A stretch of 64,000 nt of DNA, from contig NC_054534.1 of assembly GCF_017654505.1 (NCBI RefSeq), forward strand, positions 24,537,689 through 24,601,688, written 5' to 3'. A program made the position numbers and the translations under genes. Below, one piece after another: positions 47,477 through 58,980 of this stretch. The notes beneath the pieces were generated by a model. That model was not told where the DNA came from. It saw only the letters and a list, made by a program, of their open reading frames with translations, and did not search any database. This DNA is from Polyodon spathula (Eukaryota > Chordata > Actinopteri > Acipenseriformes > Polyodontidae). Position 1 is the stretch's first letter; each line of letters opens with the position of its first letter.

Positions 47477-47820
47477 TAGCGACAGCGAGTGGGAGAAGTA
47501 CAGGCGTGGAAAAGTACAGAGCAGTTTCGAAGCAGAAAGGAGAAATTGCATCTTGAATTGCTTTAATCAGAAAACAGAGGACACTGGGGAAACACAGCAG
47601 CAGCTCAAAGTCAAACAGCCGCGTGTGTTTTTCTGATAACAAACAAGCTGAAACTCGGAGCAGCTGATTCAAATTCAGCGCCGTTTTGAGACACGGGCGA
47701 GGGGAGGAGCCAACAGCACAGCAGAACAACGTAGTTAAACGAGGCAGTCTTCCCAGCGACAGCGAGTGGCAGAAGTACAGGCGTGGAAAAGTACAGAGCA
47801 GTTTCGAAGCAGTTTGAAAG
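47456..47820 (+). repeat. Two repeated blocks in the LINE 5' region (about 293-bp period)
   Basis: The block CTTCCCAGCGACAGCGAGTG followed by GAAGTACAGGCGTGGAAAAG and CAGAGCAGTTTCGAAGCAG occurs at about 47456-47533 and again at about 47749-47812. The first has an extra 12-bp copy of GTAGCGACAGCG. This resembles the tandem promoter monomers known at the 5' end of some LINEs. Confidence 0.8.
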
Positions 47821-47875
47821 CAGGTTGACGGCTGCAGAAGAAACTAAACTTCAAAAAAAAAAAAAAAACCTCAAC

Positions 47876-48823
47876 ATGGTCTTCAAGCCAGTAATCTGTG
47901 ACACCTGCTTGATGTGGGAAATCCGAGAAAACCCAGCGGAGCTAAACCAAGTGTGCGTAAAGTGCCGCGCGATCCAGGATTTGCATAAACTAGTAAGTAT
48001 GCTAGAAATGGAGCTGGAAGAAGTGAGACAGCAACAGGATCTTGAGGAACTGGCACACCCACAATTCATGGAAGTCTGCATCACCCCTAACAGACTGAAA
48101 GCCACCAGGGAGATAGAAGGTCAGAACAGCTGGGTTCAGGTAGGCAGAAGCAGGGAAAAAAAGAAACTTCGTCAAACACAACCACCAGAAATCAAAACAA
48201 CCAACAGATTTGAGTCACTTCAGAATTTTGATGAGCAGAACCAACAACAAGAGAATGAAAGGAACAACATCCAGGACCCTATTGACAGTGGTGACCAGAC
48301 AGCAAAAAGAAGGGAAGTCATGATTGTTGGGGACTCCATATTGAGAAACACAGCAAGTTCAATTCGCAGTTTGGACCCCCTTACTACAACAGTGTGCTGC
48401 CTTCCGGGAGCCTCGGTCAAGCACATCACTGAGAACGTGGACAGGCTCCTAGAACGAACAGGAGACGACCCGGTAGTAGTCGTCCACATCGGTACAAACA
48501 ACATTGGAAGAGACAGACCAAAATCCCTGCAAAACAAATTCAGAGAGCTAGGAAGGAAATTAAAAGAGAAAACCAAAACTGTGGTATTTTCTGGTATACT
48601 ACCCGCACCTTGCAAAGGACCATATGGACAGCTGGAAATAATTAATCAAAACGAATGGCTGAAGACGTGGTGCACACGGGAAGGCTTCACCTATCTTGAT
48701 CATTGGACCACATTCTACAACGAGGACTATCTGTATAGACGGGATGGACTGCACTTAAATAACAAGGGAACCAGTCTACTCGGAGAAAAGATCCTCGAGC
48801 AGGTTCGGAAGCATTTAAACTAG
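47876..48823 (+). CDS. CR1-type LINE ORF1, SGNH-esterase-type protein
   Basis: Starts at ATG 47876 (context CAACATGG), which follows a T/A-rich leader; the frame stays open back to 47783 but has no better start. About 315 residues. The N-terminal part has CxxC pairs (CDTCLMW, CVKC) and a coiled-coil-like stretch (LVSMLEMELEEVRQQQDLEE). The C-terminal part has VGDSILRN, HIGTNNIGRD and YRRDGLHLNNKG, the Ser, Gly/Asn and Asp-His blocks of SGNH/GDSL-type hydrolases. ORF1 esterases are known from CR1 and related LINEs, with a presumed RNP or membrane role. Intact, with stop at 48821-48823. The reverse-strand open frames over this interval are shadows. Confidence 0.9.
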   Translation: MVFKPVICDTCLMWEIRENPAELNQVCVKCRAIQDLHKLVSMLEMELEEVRQQQDLEELAHPQFMEVCITPNRLKATREIEGQNSWVQVGRSREKKKLRQTQPPEIKTTNRFESLQNFDEQNQQQENERNNIQDPIDSGDQTAKRREVMIVGDSILRNTASSIRSLDPLTTTVCCLPGASVKHITENVDRLLERTGDDPVVVVHIGTNNIGRDRPKSLQNKFRELGRKLKEKTKTVVFSGILPAPCKGPYGQLEIINQNEWLKTWCTREGFTYLDHWTTFYNEDYLYRRDGLHLNNKGTSLLGEKILEQVRKHLN

Positions 48824-48900
48824 AAAGGAAGGGGGGAGAAATCAACAAAAAAACAGAAGGGAGACCGCATCAAAACAAGAACAACAACTCAGGTAAGACA

Positions 48901-51668
48901 ACCATTAAATGTATTTATCTAAATGCTAGAAGTATCAGAAACAAAATTCTAGAACTTGAAGCTACTGCACTAACAGGTAACTATGATGTGATAGGTGTTA
49001 CAGAAACGTGGTTGTCTGAGAGTGATGGGGACGAATATAATATTTGTGGGTATACACTGTATAGGAAAGACAGGCAGGACAGAAGAGGAGGAGGGGTAGC
49101 GCTATACATAAGAAACAGTCTTGAAGCCCAGGTGTTAAACCTGGACAAAGAAAATAAAGCCGAATCAATATGGGTCAGAATAACAGACAAAAATTCAAAA
49201 GGCATAATAATAGGAGCATGCTATAGACCGCCAGATTCAGACGGTGAGCACAATAATCTGTTATACAATGACATTAGAAATGTGTGTAGCAAAGGAGAAG
49301 CCATACTAATGGGGGATTTCAACTTCCCCCAAATAAAATGGGAAAACCCGGTGGGTAGCGCGAAGGATGAAATAGAAATGGTGGAAATGACAAATGACTG
49401 CTTCCTAACACAATTTGTGAAGGCACCCACTAGAGGGGAGGCATGCCTTGATTTAGTCTTTTCAAATAACGAAGATAGAATAACTAAAACAGAGGTCAGA
49501 GAACCACTGGCAAACTCAGACCACAACATGGTCTCATTTGAAGTGTTTTTTAAATCCCCAAAAGTAAAGACTAAAGCTAAGGTTTACAATTTTAGAAAAG
49601 CAAACTATGAAGGTATGAAACAGAGACTAACAGAAGTAGATTGGAGTAAAATAGAGAAAACACCCACAGAAGAAGGATGGTTGTTCTTCAAAAATGTAGT
49701 ACTAGAGGCGCAAAACAATTATATCCCTAAAGTAGACAAATCTAAATGTAAAACTAAATTGCCAAAATGGTTTAATAGATCAATTAAAAAAAATATTCAG
49801 CGAAAAAAGGCACTTTACAGAGCATTAAAAAAGGACCAAAAAGAAAGTACGCAGAAAGAGTACACAGAACTGCAAACGCAAGTCAAAAAGGAAGTTAGAA
49901 AGGCCAAGAGAGAAATAGAAATGAACATTGCTAAGGGAGCTAAAACCAATTCCAAAATGTTTTTCCAATATTACAACAGCAAGAGAACATTCAAAGAGGA
50001 GATTAAATGTTTAAGAGATACAAATGGCAAAATCGTAGAGGAAGAAAAAAAAATAGCAAATATGTTAAATGATTACTTTTCACAAGTTTTTACAAAGGAA
50101 GATACTGACAACATGCCCCACATGTCATCCAGTTCCTATCCAGTTTTAAATAACTTTAGCATAACTGAGGCAGAAGTGTTAAAGGGACTAGGAGCTCTTA
50201 AAATAAACAAATCCCCTGGGCCGGATGAGATCCTCCCAGTAGTACTCAAAGAAATGAAAGAAGTAATTTACAAACCGCTAACCAAGATCATGCAGCAGTC
50301 TCTTGACACAGGGGTGGTACCGACAGACTGGAAAATTGCAAACGTAATACCGATCCACAAAAAGGGAAACAAAACTGAACCAGGTAACTACAGACCAGTA
50401 AGCCTGACTTCTATTATATGCAAACTTATGGAAACTATAATAAGATCCAAAATGGAAAATTACCTATATGGTAACAGGGTACTGGGAGACAGTCAACATG
50501 GTTTTAGGAAAGGGAGATCGTGTCTAACTAACTTGCTTGATTTTTTTTGAGGATGCAACATCGATAATGGATAATTGCAAAGCATATGACATGGTTTATT
50601 TAGATTTCCAGAAAGCTTTTGACAAAGTCCCGCATAAAAGATTAATTCTCAAACTGAACGCAGTTGGGATTCAAGGAAACACATGTACATGGATTAGGGA
50701 GTGGTTAACATGTAGAAAACAGAAAGTACTGATTAGAGGAAAAACCTCAGAATGGAGTGTGGTAACCAGCGGTGTACCACAGGGATCAGTATTAGGTCCT
50801 CTGCTATTCCTAATCTACATTAATGATTTAGATTCTGGTATAGTAAGCAAACTTGTTAAATTTGCAGACGACACAAAAGTAGGAGGAGTGGCAAACACTG
50901 TTGCCGCAGCAAAGGTCATTCAAAATGATCTAGACAAGATTCAGAACTGGGCAGACACATGGCAAATGACATTTAATAGAGAAAAGTGTAAGGTACTGCA
51001 CGCAGGAAATAAAAATGTACATTATAAATATCATATGGGAGATATTGAAATTGGAGAAGGAATCTATGAAAAAGACCTAGGAGTTTTTGTTGACTCAGAA
51101 ATGTCTTCATCTAGACAATGTGGGGAAGCTATAAAAAAGGCCAACAAGATGCTCGGATACATTGTGAAAAGTGTTGAATTTAAATCAAGGGAAGTAATGT
51201 TAAAACTGTACAATGCACTAGTAAGACCTCATCTTGAATATTGTGTTCAGTTCTGGTCACCTCGCTATAAAAAAGATATTGCTGCTCTAGAAAGAGTGCA
51301 AAGAAGAGCGACCAGAATTATTCCAGGCTTAAAAGGCATGTCATATGCAGACAGGCTAAAAGAATTGAATCTATTCAGTCTTGAACAAAGAAGACTACGT
51401 GGCGACCTAATTCAAGCATTCAAAATTCTAAAAGGTATTGACAGTGTCGACCCAAGGGACTTTTTCAGCTTGAAAAAAGAAAGACAGACCAGGGGTCACA
51501 AATGGAGATTAGACAAAGGGGCATTCAGAACAGAAAATAGGAGGTACTTTTTTTACACAGAGAATTGTGAGGGTCTGGAATCAACTCCCCAGTAATGTTG
51601 TTGAAGCTGACACCTTGGGATCCTTCAAGAAGCTGCTTGATGAGATTTGGGGATCAATAAGCTACTAA
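48901..51668 (+). pseudogene. CR1-type LINE ORF2, endonuclease-reverse transcriptase with two +1 T frameshifts
   Basis: Endonuclease domain: YLNARSIRNK, VTETWLSES, GGGVALYIR, YRPPDSD, GDFNFPQIKW, NSDHNMVSF. Reverse transcriptase: SPGPDEILP, NYRPVSLTS, then after a frame change DFQKAFDKVPH, SGVPQGSVLGPLLFLIYIND and the catalytic FADDTK. C-terminal part: RPHLEYCVQFW and LEQRRLRGDLIQ. The frame shifts at 50541-50548 (eight T after GA, one too many) and at 51550-51556 (seven T, one too many). Removing the surplus in reading, the frame ends LGSFKKLLDEIW...SY at 51666-51668. First in-frame ATG is not at the domain start, so initiation is uncertain. Function in an intact copy: target-primed reverse transcription. 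Nucleotide domains and motifs are all present. Confidence 0.9.
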
Positions 51669-52085
51669 CAACCAAACGAGCAAGATGGGCCAAATGGCCT
51701 CCTCTCGTTTGTAAACTTTCTTATGTTCTTATTATTAGCAACACGTATTTATATGAAAATATGTTTTGTGAAAATCTAAATGTAGATGCTATTTTAAAAT
51801 GTATCTGTAAATCCTCAGCATATCATGCAAATGATTACTAGTCATTGCAGAGCTTGTCTTTATACTGCCTTGTTTGTTTGTCATTAATAGGAGTTTAAAA
51901 ATAAAATAATGGCACTTTATAGCTTTTCAAAGAAGGTGGCATGCAAATTTAGATTTTTGGTATGTTGTAAACTTTGTTACACCTCCATACAGTTGTGACT
52001 AAACAGAGCCCTACTGTGGCACACAAGTATTGGCATTATCAGCACAGCCCCTTTTGAGGAGGTGTTTACCTGTATATAAGAACAT

Positions 52086-52397
52086 AAGAACATAAGAAAG
52101 TTTACAAACGAGAGGAGGCCATTCGGCCCATCATGCTCGTTTGGTTGTTAGTAGCTTATTGATCCCAAAATCTCATCAAGCAGCTTCTTGAAGGATCCCA
52201 AGGTGTCAGCTTCAACAACATTACTGGGGAGTTGATTCCAGACCCTCACAATTCTCTGTGTAAAAAAAGTACCTCCTATTTTCTGTTCTGAATGCCCCTT
52301 TGTCTAATCTCCATTTGTGACCCCTGGTCTGTGTTTCTTTTTTCAAGCTGAAAAAGTCCCTTGGGTCGACACTGTCAATACCTTTTAGAATTTTGAA
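52086..52397 (-). mobile_element. CR1-type LINE 3' fragment, inverted next to the long copy
   Basis: Starts AAGAACATAAGAACATAAGA (two 8-bp tail units) and runs to GAATTTTGAATG at 52397, where homology stops. Together with 51420-51735 it forms an inverted repeat with about 340 bp between arms. It shares with the long copy the surplus A/T at 52262-52268, CTTGGGATCC in place of the CCTGGGATCC of other copies, and GTCGAC near 52365. It differs at several other positions. Confidence 0.9.
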
Positions 52398-54064
52398 TGA
52401 AAAGTGGCCAGAAAAAAGCCATTGCTTAAAGAAAAAAAATGAGCAAACACGTTTGGTGTTCGCCAAAAGGCATGTGGGAGACTCCCCAAATATAATAATA
52501 TTTCTTCCTCTTGGAAAATGAATCGTAATCTGGATCAGTCTCACTGCAGAATTCCCTGACTTGCAGAGTAATGGCATAACGTATAAGCAGTATAGATTTT
52601 TTAAACAACTCGGGTAAATACTCAGGCTTTTTTGGTTTGTTTCATTTCAACACATCACCCTGCCTCTGGTTTGACAGAGCATATGGAAATATATTGATAT
52701 AAAAATGCAGAAAATGATTGCCTCACATAGTGTTAGATATAAACAGTTGTTTTTAAAGGTCGAGTAGCTAAGGCATTGTATCAAAGTTTAAAAAAGCAGA
52801 ATTTCATTGCATGTTAATTCTGAAAAACAGTGAATTAAAAAAAAGGAAGAACTTCTGGTTATTGTTCTTCAATTGGTAATTTAATTACCGACAAGTTTAA
52901 TCTCAGATGTTTAATCTCTTTATGTTAAATTTGAGTCCACTGTTGTCAGTAAACATGCACTTTACTGCACTGGACAGACAGTGTACTTACCTATTCAAAA
53001 AAGGACCATGTGTTTTCCACAAAATCTTGAGTTTAGTTAAAACTACGTGCTTTATGTGCAACTCTTGGGCAGCAGTGTCCCAATTACACAAAAACATTCA
53101 GGAATGTGACTGATCATATGAAGGATAAATACCATTACGCTGCATTGCACTTCCTGTGTTAAATTTGCACTTGAAATTTAATTTAGTATAGTTATATAAA
53201 GGTAGTAAATTGTGAAGATTTGAAAGTCAAGAGTATCATTAAATAGATCTTTTTACACCTAAACTAATATGCAGCGATGATTATGTTACTGTTTTGCGCA
53301 CCCCCCGCACCCCCCCGAGAAAAACACACACACACACACACCACAGCACTGGAAAGAACTTTGTGTACAGATAAAATGCATTGTTTATTACTCAATATAA
53401 AGAATAACTTTCTGTAATATACAAAAAAAAACCAGCAGCAGCAAAAAGATTTTTGTGACGCACAGCTTGCTAACAAGATGATAAGCCCTTTCTCCATCCC
53501 ACTCTGCTGCCACTGGAGCCGACAGCCCTCCCATTCACTCTAATGCAGCAAATAAAATGATCATCAAACGATTCATGTGGGTGGACATATATAATAATAA
53601 GACGACAACACTTAGACTGACTTTTCTTGTTTACCTTTCTGCCTGTCATTAACTGATTTTAAATGTTATTCGAATCATATGCAATTGTGTTGCTGCCCAG
53701 TTACTGTACATTATCTCACTTGCAATATGTGCTTTCTTGTACAGGAAACCAACACAAAAGCATGCAGTGTTATGGCACAGAGGATTCTAGAGAGGCCACA
53801 GTGAATCTGTTCGGAATAATCTGTCATTAACTAACTAAAACTGCCACATTGAATACAGACACTTAATGAACAGTGCTGTAGTAAAACTGGTTCAAATATT
53901 TTTAGCAGCTGGTGGTATAGCACATAGTTACAGAAAGTGGATACAAGTGACAGGAGGTGTTCCTGTATATCTCATCAAGGGATAATCCAATGTTTACTGC
54001 TCTTTTTTCTAACCTATATAAAAAAAATTCAAAAGGGAACTGTGGGAAAAAAAAAAAAAAAGGA
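52398..54064. other. Intergenic region below WDR36, with possible WDR36 3' UTR
   Basis: On the minus strand the WDR36 stop is at 54065. A minus-strand AATAAA lies near 53390-53395 (TTTATT on the plus strand), about 670 bp downstream, a candidate polyadenylation signal. A (CA)n near 53325-53341 and several A-runs occur; no gene. Confidence 0.35.
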
Positions 54065-54214
54065 TCAGAGCAAAGCACTTTTCATGTATCCCAACAGACA
54101 GAGGCTCTGGCTGAAAAGCATCTGCATCTGCGTCCAGGTTTCTTCCAGAGGCCCCAACACTTTGGATGCTTCTTCCATCAGTGTTGATTCTTGGGAAATC
54201 AATTTAAGGTGCAA
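54065..54214 (-). CDS. WDR36: WDR36 last coding exon
   Basis: 150 bp: acceptor TGTTCACAG|TTGCACC, 49 codons starting LHLKLISQESTLMEEASKVL and ending LFSQSLCLLGYMKSALL, stop TGA at 54065-54067. The LHLK start and SALL end match the C-terminus of vertebrate WDR36. It sits 3958 bp from the preceding exon. Confidence 0.95.
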   Translation of the reverse strand: MHLKLISQESTLMEEASKVLGPLEETWTQMQMLFSQSLCLLGYMKSALL

Positions 54215-57200
54215 CTGTGAACAGAACAACATGGTTGTTGATCAACAAAGAGATCCTGTATTTGTGTTTCAGAATTACAGCACAAGACGCACACACAGTA
54301 AACATTTCATTTTACAACATAGAGGGTTATGAAACACAATAAAAGCATCAAGGCAACTAGGTAAAAAGGCTTGTTTGTTAACAGATGTTAATCTTTCACA
54401 CGAATTGTCATGACTGGAATTGAGTGTTGGTTTTCACATCATCAAAAAAGGTAAGTGGTGACACATTATATGGTGTGCAGGACGGACATACAACCTGGCT
54501 TTAAATTCACTGCAGACTGTATATTCAGTGAGGATCTCTGGAGAACAAGAACAGCTTTACCCTTTAGATCCTACATATCTGTCGGTATCTGTATCCTTTT
54601 AAACAATGGCAATGATTGTGCCTGTTAAATCTTTTTTTAAAAAAAATCACGAAAAGACACAACATCAAAAACATTCATTGTCTTTATGATCCTTACCTAC
54701 TGATCTGTCTGTCTTTCTGAGCACTTATTATTAGCATTAAGTTTTTTATTTTTAAGCGCAAACTACCTTTTGTTTTAAGACATTTGTCATGGTTACAACC
54801 ATGTCTCTGGTTTGCTTTGGTCACTGGAAACACAGTATGTTAATAACTGACACACTAGAAATACTCCACTATGAAAGAATAATGAAAAATGCCAATTCAT
54901 TTTTATGCTCCTTGCATGATGCATAAATCATTTTACCTGCAGTCTGTAATAATTCTTTATGCAGTTTCTAAGAAATGTGCAGAAGCCACATCAGGATAGA
55001 TACAGATGGCTTCCTTTCACAGACAGTCTGTTCTTAAATTACTTTTTTCTCCCAGAGCTGTGAGATGTGAGTGTTTGGTATTTAGGGCTATGTGTTGATT
55101 GGACTTTAAGCTGTACGTAGGATATTCATTTATTTTAAGCTGGATCAATAAATAAAGGAAAAGTAAAAGGTGGTCACAGCATGGTTTATTCTGAAGAACA
55201 AAATGTGAATTCTGACTGCGATATTATAACACTTGCTGAATATACAACCGCTAAACCTGGTGCATGAATAATTAGGTTACATTTCTTGACGTGAAAGGTT
55301 TTACATTGAAAACTAAATAAATCTTGAATGAATAACTAGTCTTAATTTAATTATTTAATTAAACAACGATTCATTACAATTTGTTTGTATGCAAGACAAT
55401 TGGGATATCATATCTGTCCATTAATATGCTAATGCCCATTTTAATTGGAAAAGGGCTTAAGTGCACAAATAAAGATACAAAAAAACCAAAAAAAACAATG
55501 AAGAATAATTTAATTTGAGGAGTCTTTGAACCCTCGGTACTTCTCCACCAGAAAGGCTGGAACAAAATCAGGCAAACTCAAAAGTAGACAAATTAATTCA
55601 GAAGAGGTGCCCACTAAGAAACACAACTCTGGAACCTGGGAATATAACTGGTTGAGCAAAAAAACTTAATGAAAAAAATAATAATTCACCCGCAAAATCT
55701 ATTTAGTGGCATAATGCCAATTTTTGGTATTTATGAAGCACTTTAAAAAAATACCCATTACTGACAATCTGCAGGTCACTGTCCGTCAGTGCCATAGCCT
55801 TCACTCAGAGTGCTTTAAAAACCAAGTGATTTGCAGATGTAGAAAATCCAAAAAGGCAGGTGCCCAGGACAGCTTAAAAGCTTAGGCGCTGTGGTGGTGT
55901 TGGTGGGTAATATCTTCAGTCTGAAACTTAACCCTTTGCACCTCTTACTAAATGATAGCAAAACACTCAAAATGATGACTTTTCATAACCTTTTAAACAA
56001 GCGTTAATTCCAAATAGTTCAGCAAGTTTACCTACCAGCACATCGGACCACTTTTCTGCTAATTTATTATCGACCAATTAACAGTCTGTACAAATGTAAT
56101 CACATTTTGCCATTTGAACATATACATTGCATAAAGTGTAGTTTGTATTGAGAATTTAAAATGTTTTATTTAACCACGTCTACATTGTAGTAACTCTTGC
56201 AGCAGTCAAAGTGGTTCAATTCAAATGCGGAACGGAAATCTAAAATTCCAAACACACAGGGCTGTCTTTAGAGGTTTGAACCAGGCAAGCATAAATGGGT
56301 CAAACAGCCTCATTTTAGTCCTAACTTTTCTTACACTCTTCTTGTATTGCACCTTGGAGTAAATGTTATAAAGCAGATACCCAGAACAATTGAAAACATA
56401 TAACACATTATTTTGAACAAGGGGCAGTGGTAATTCTTTCACCATTTGTTTGACTGTCTCAAGAGTTTAAAATCTAAAATACTTAAAATGGACATTGTAA
56501 TTATAATTTACATTCTGATTACATACATGCAATAGGCTCCTCTAGTTTAATTGTGAGGAAGTGAGGGGGGGAAGTCAGTGTTCCCCAGGCTTCAGTGCAG
56601 AGTGCTCTTCACCTACGAGCTTCAGTGCACAACGCTGGTCTTTTCAGAGACAGTTCTCGCTGCAATACAGTACTTAGAAAAGACTTCAACATTTTCAGAA
56701 ACATGTGCTCATAACAAAACAAATCCCAAAATGAATTAAGATACATAGATTCCATTTGAGGTATTTATTCTTAAATGTACTTTGAAGTACATTTGGCTAA
56801 ATGGCTCTGTCTGTGGAACAATAGTCTTTAGAAATGCAAACAAATGTGTACCTATTGCTCTCCCAATTTGAATCCTTTTATTAAGATAAAAACAGCATTG
56901 TGCTTATCAGGACTGTCGTCTGTCATTGTAGGCATGTGTGTGTTCAATAAACTGAAATGTTAACAGTCAGGGCTTATTTGACAAATTTAAAAAGAAACCA
57001 AATAATGCTTAATAGGGCTGCTATGCTTAAAGTGAAAATCAATTTTTAAATAGATTCCTTTCATCATTATATACATTGAGATAAACACTGGATAATCTAT
57101 GAAATATTTACATTTTTGTAATGTGCATAGTTTGTAACATTATTTAAGTTTATCAATGAAACTGCACCAAATGCCTTGCCTTGCTAGTTACAGTATTTCT

Positions 57201-58937
57201 GCCAAAGACAAGCAGTGGGCGTGCTCTTCTTTTCCTGCTTTAGTGTGAACTAGTATCTGATTTGCTGGTCCCATCCTGACTACCAGCGAATCCGTTTTGA
57301 AAATGCTTTACTCTGTCTATTTGATGTAAACAAAAAGCGCACTGCCTTGAATCCAGAGCAGGACGACAGGATTGTATTCCTGGTAAACAGCCTGTAAATA
57401 AACTGTGCACATTGAAGAAAACTGACCGTGTATAGTTTGTGCTTCTTTAGAGTTTCAAAATGAACTGTTAAACCTTGGAATAATACTGTTTATGCCGGTA
57501 CTCCTACTGTACCACGCGTAAAGCTATATTACAGTTAATTTCCCCTCGCATTCCATTGTTGTGCTTTTACTGAACGGCAATGATATTAAAATAGTGTAAA
57601 GCCATAAATATTTGTAAGCCTTTTATTACGTGCTTTTCACATAAAAAAACAAACAAAAACAATGCAAACATTTGGCACGAATTTCAAATTCCACTAATGC
57701 ATACTTTGTTTATTGTCACCGACATTAATGTCACCGACATTTCTGGAGAAAAATAGGTTTCATGGGTGCGATTCGCCAAAAATCCGTCGGTGGGTTGGGG
57801 GGGCAAAAATGTCTGTGGGCTGTACATAGATTTTTTTTTTTTCTTCGAACAATTATATTTTGTGTGCCTAATTAATCGATTGCTATTTGGAGGCTTAACT
57901 GATAGCCCGATGTTCAAGTTCTAGGAAAACATTTTTCAGTTTCAGTCCCACCCAGGGAGTAGTTCACTAAATTGTCAACCACTGTGCAAACAGACTGTAG
58001 AGTCTCTCATAGGGAAGCAGGCTAACCTATCAGAGATGCCCTTCTTTGCTATGCAGAGATCGCATACCTGAGGATCAACCTGCTTCAGGATCAAGTTCTA
58101 TTGCCTGAACACGCTTGCTTCTTGGGGCACATTTTTTACATGCATCTTCAAAACAGCACTATCTGGAAATACCTTTAGAAACAAAGCAAGGTAGGCTTGG
58201 GCCAGGTCAAAATCACGTTTGGAGTCCAGAATGCTGCCAATCATTCTGAGGAAGCTCTGCATCACATCCAGGGAGCCGCCACCTTCAGGGGCTAGACTTC
58301 GCAACTCCGTTTCAATACGGGAGGGTCCCATCTCCTTTAAGAGCCTCACTGTAGAGGAATCTAAAAAAGAAAATTAAAAAAAGACCATTAGGTGCAATCT
58401 CTACACAGATAACATGGATAGAAAAAAAAAAAAACACAGAAACAATGTGTGTGACAAATGCAGTATGTACTTAAGGTTGTGCCACTCACTTATAAGATGT
58501 GCACAAAGCTTGAAGATCAAGTGCAAAAGGGAATGTGTGCTGAATACCAATCATTCAGCCCTTGCTCTCTATATGAGGATGCACTTTCTTTAAGTCAGCT
58601 TAGATAATGTGATCAGGGAGAAAAGGTGTGTTGTGAAAACAGCAGGAAAGCAGGGCTCATTTTAGTAAAATAACCTTTCAGTTATGAACACAGACCTTGG
58701 TTTAAAAGGCCAAAATGTAGTATGCCACCACATTAATCATGGGTGCTACCTAGAACATCAATTATTTCAAAAAGTGCTGTGGCCTGTATTTTACATTTAC
58801 CAAGAGGTTACACTCCTTTGAATTGATCTTTCCTCATTTATCACTTACAGTTGTTGCTGACTAAGGCATCCTCGAGTTGCATGTAGAAATCAGATTTCTG
58901 TGCCAGTACTCCAAGATTTACAATTTTTGACTACAAG

Positions 58938-58980
<43 letters not shown>

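Larger units (their letters stand above)
47445..51735 (+). mobile_element. Nearly full-length CR1-type LINE
   Basis: About 4.3 kb with two open reading frames in order: ORF1 with an esterase-type domain and ORF2 with endonuclease and reverse transcriptase. It ends with CTTTCTTATGTTCTTATTATT, a short 8-bp microsatellite-like tail (TTCTTATG) instead of poly(A), as in the CR1/L2 clade. The 5' part carries two related monomer-like blocks (see separate entry). Only two single-T insertions in T runs disturb ORF2, so the copy is young. Adjacent and related CR1 fragments are at 38182, 43896 and 52086. Confidence 0.92.

Noticed and set aside
47361..49529. Minus-strand open frames at 47361-47729, 47851-48105, 48220-48615, 48981-49205 and 49221-49529
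   Set aside because: Antisense shadows of the LINE 5' region, ORF1 and ORF2.
52221..52577. 118-codon minus frame joining unrelated N-terminal sequence to CR1 ORF2
   Set aside because: Chance fusion of flanking sequence with the frameshifted end of a truncated LINE.
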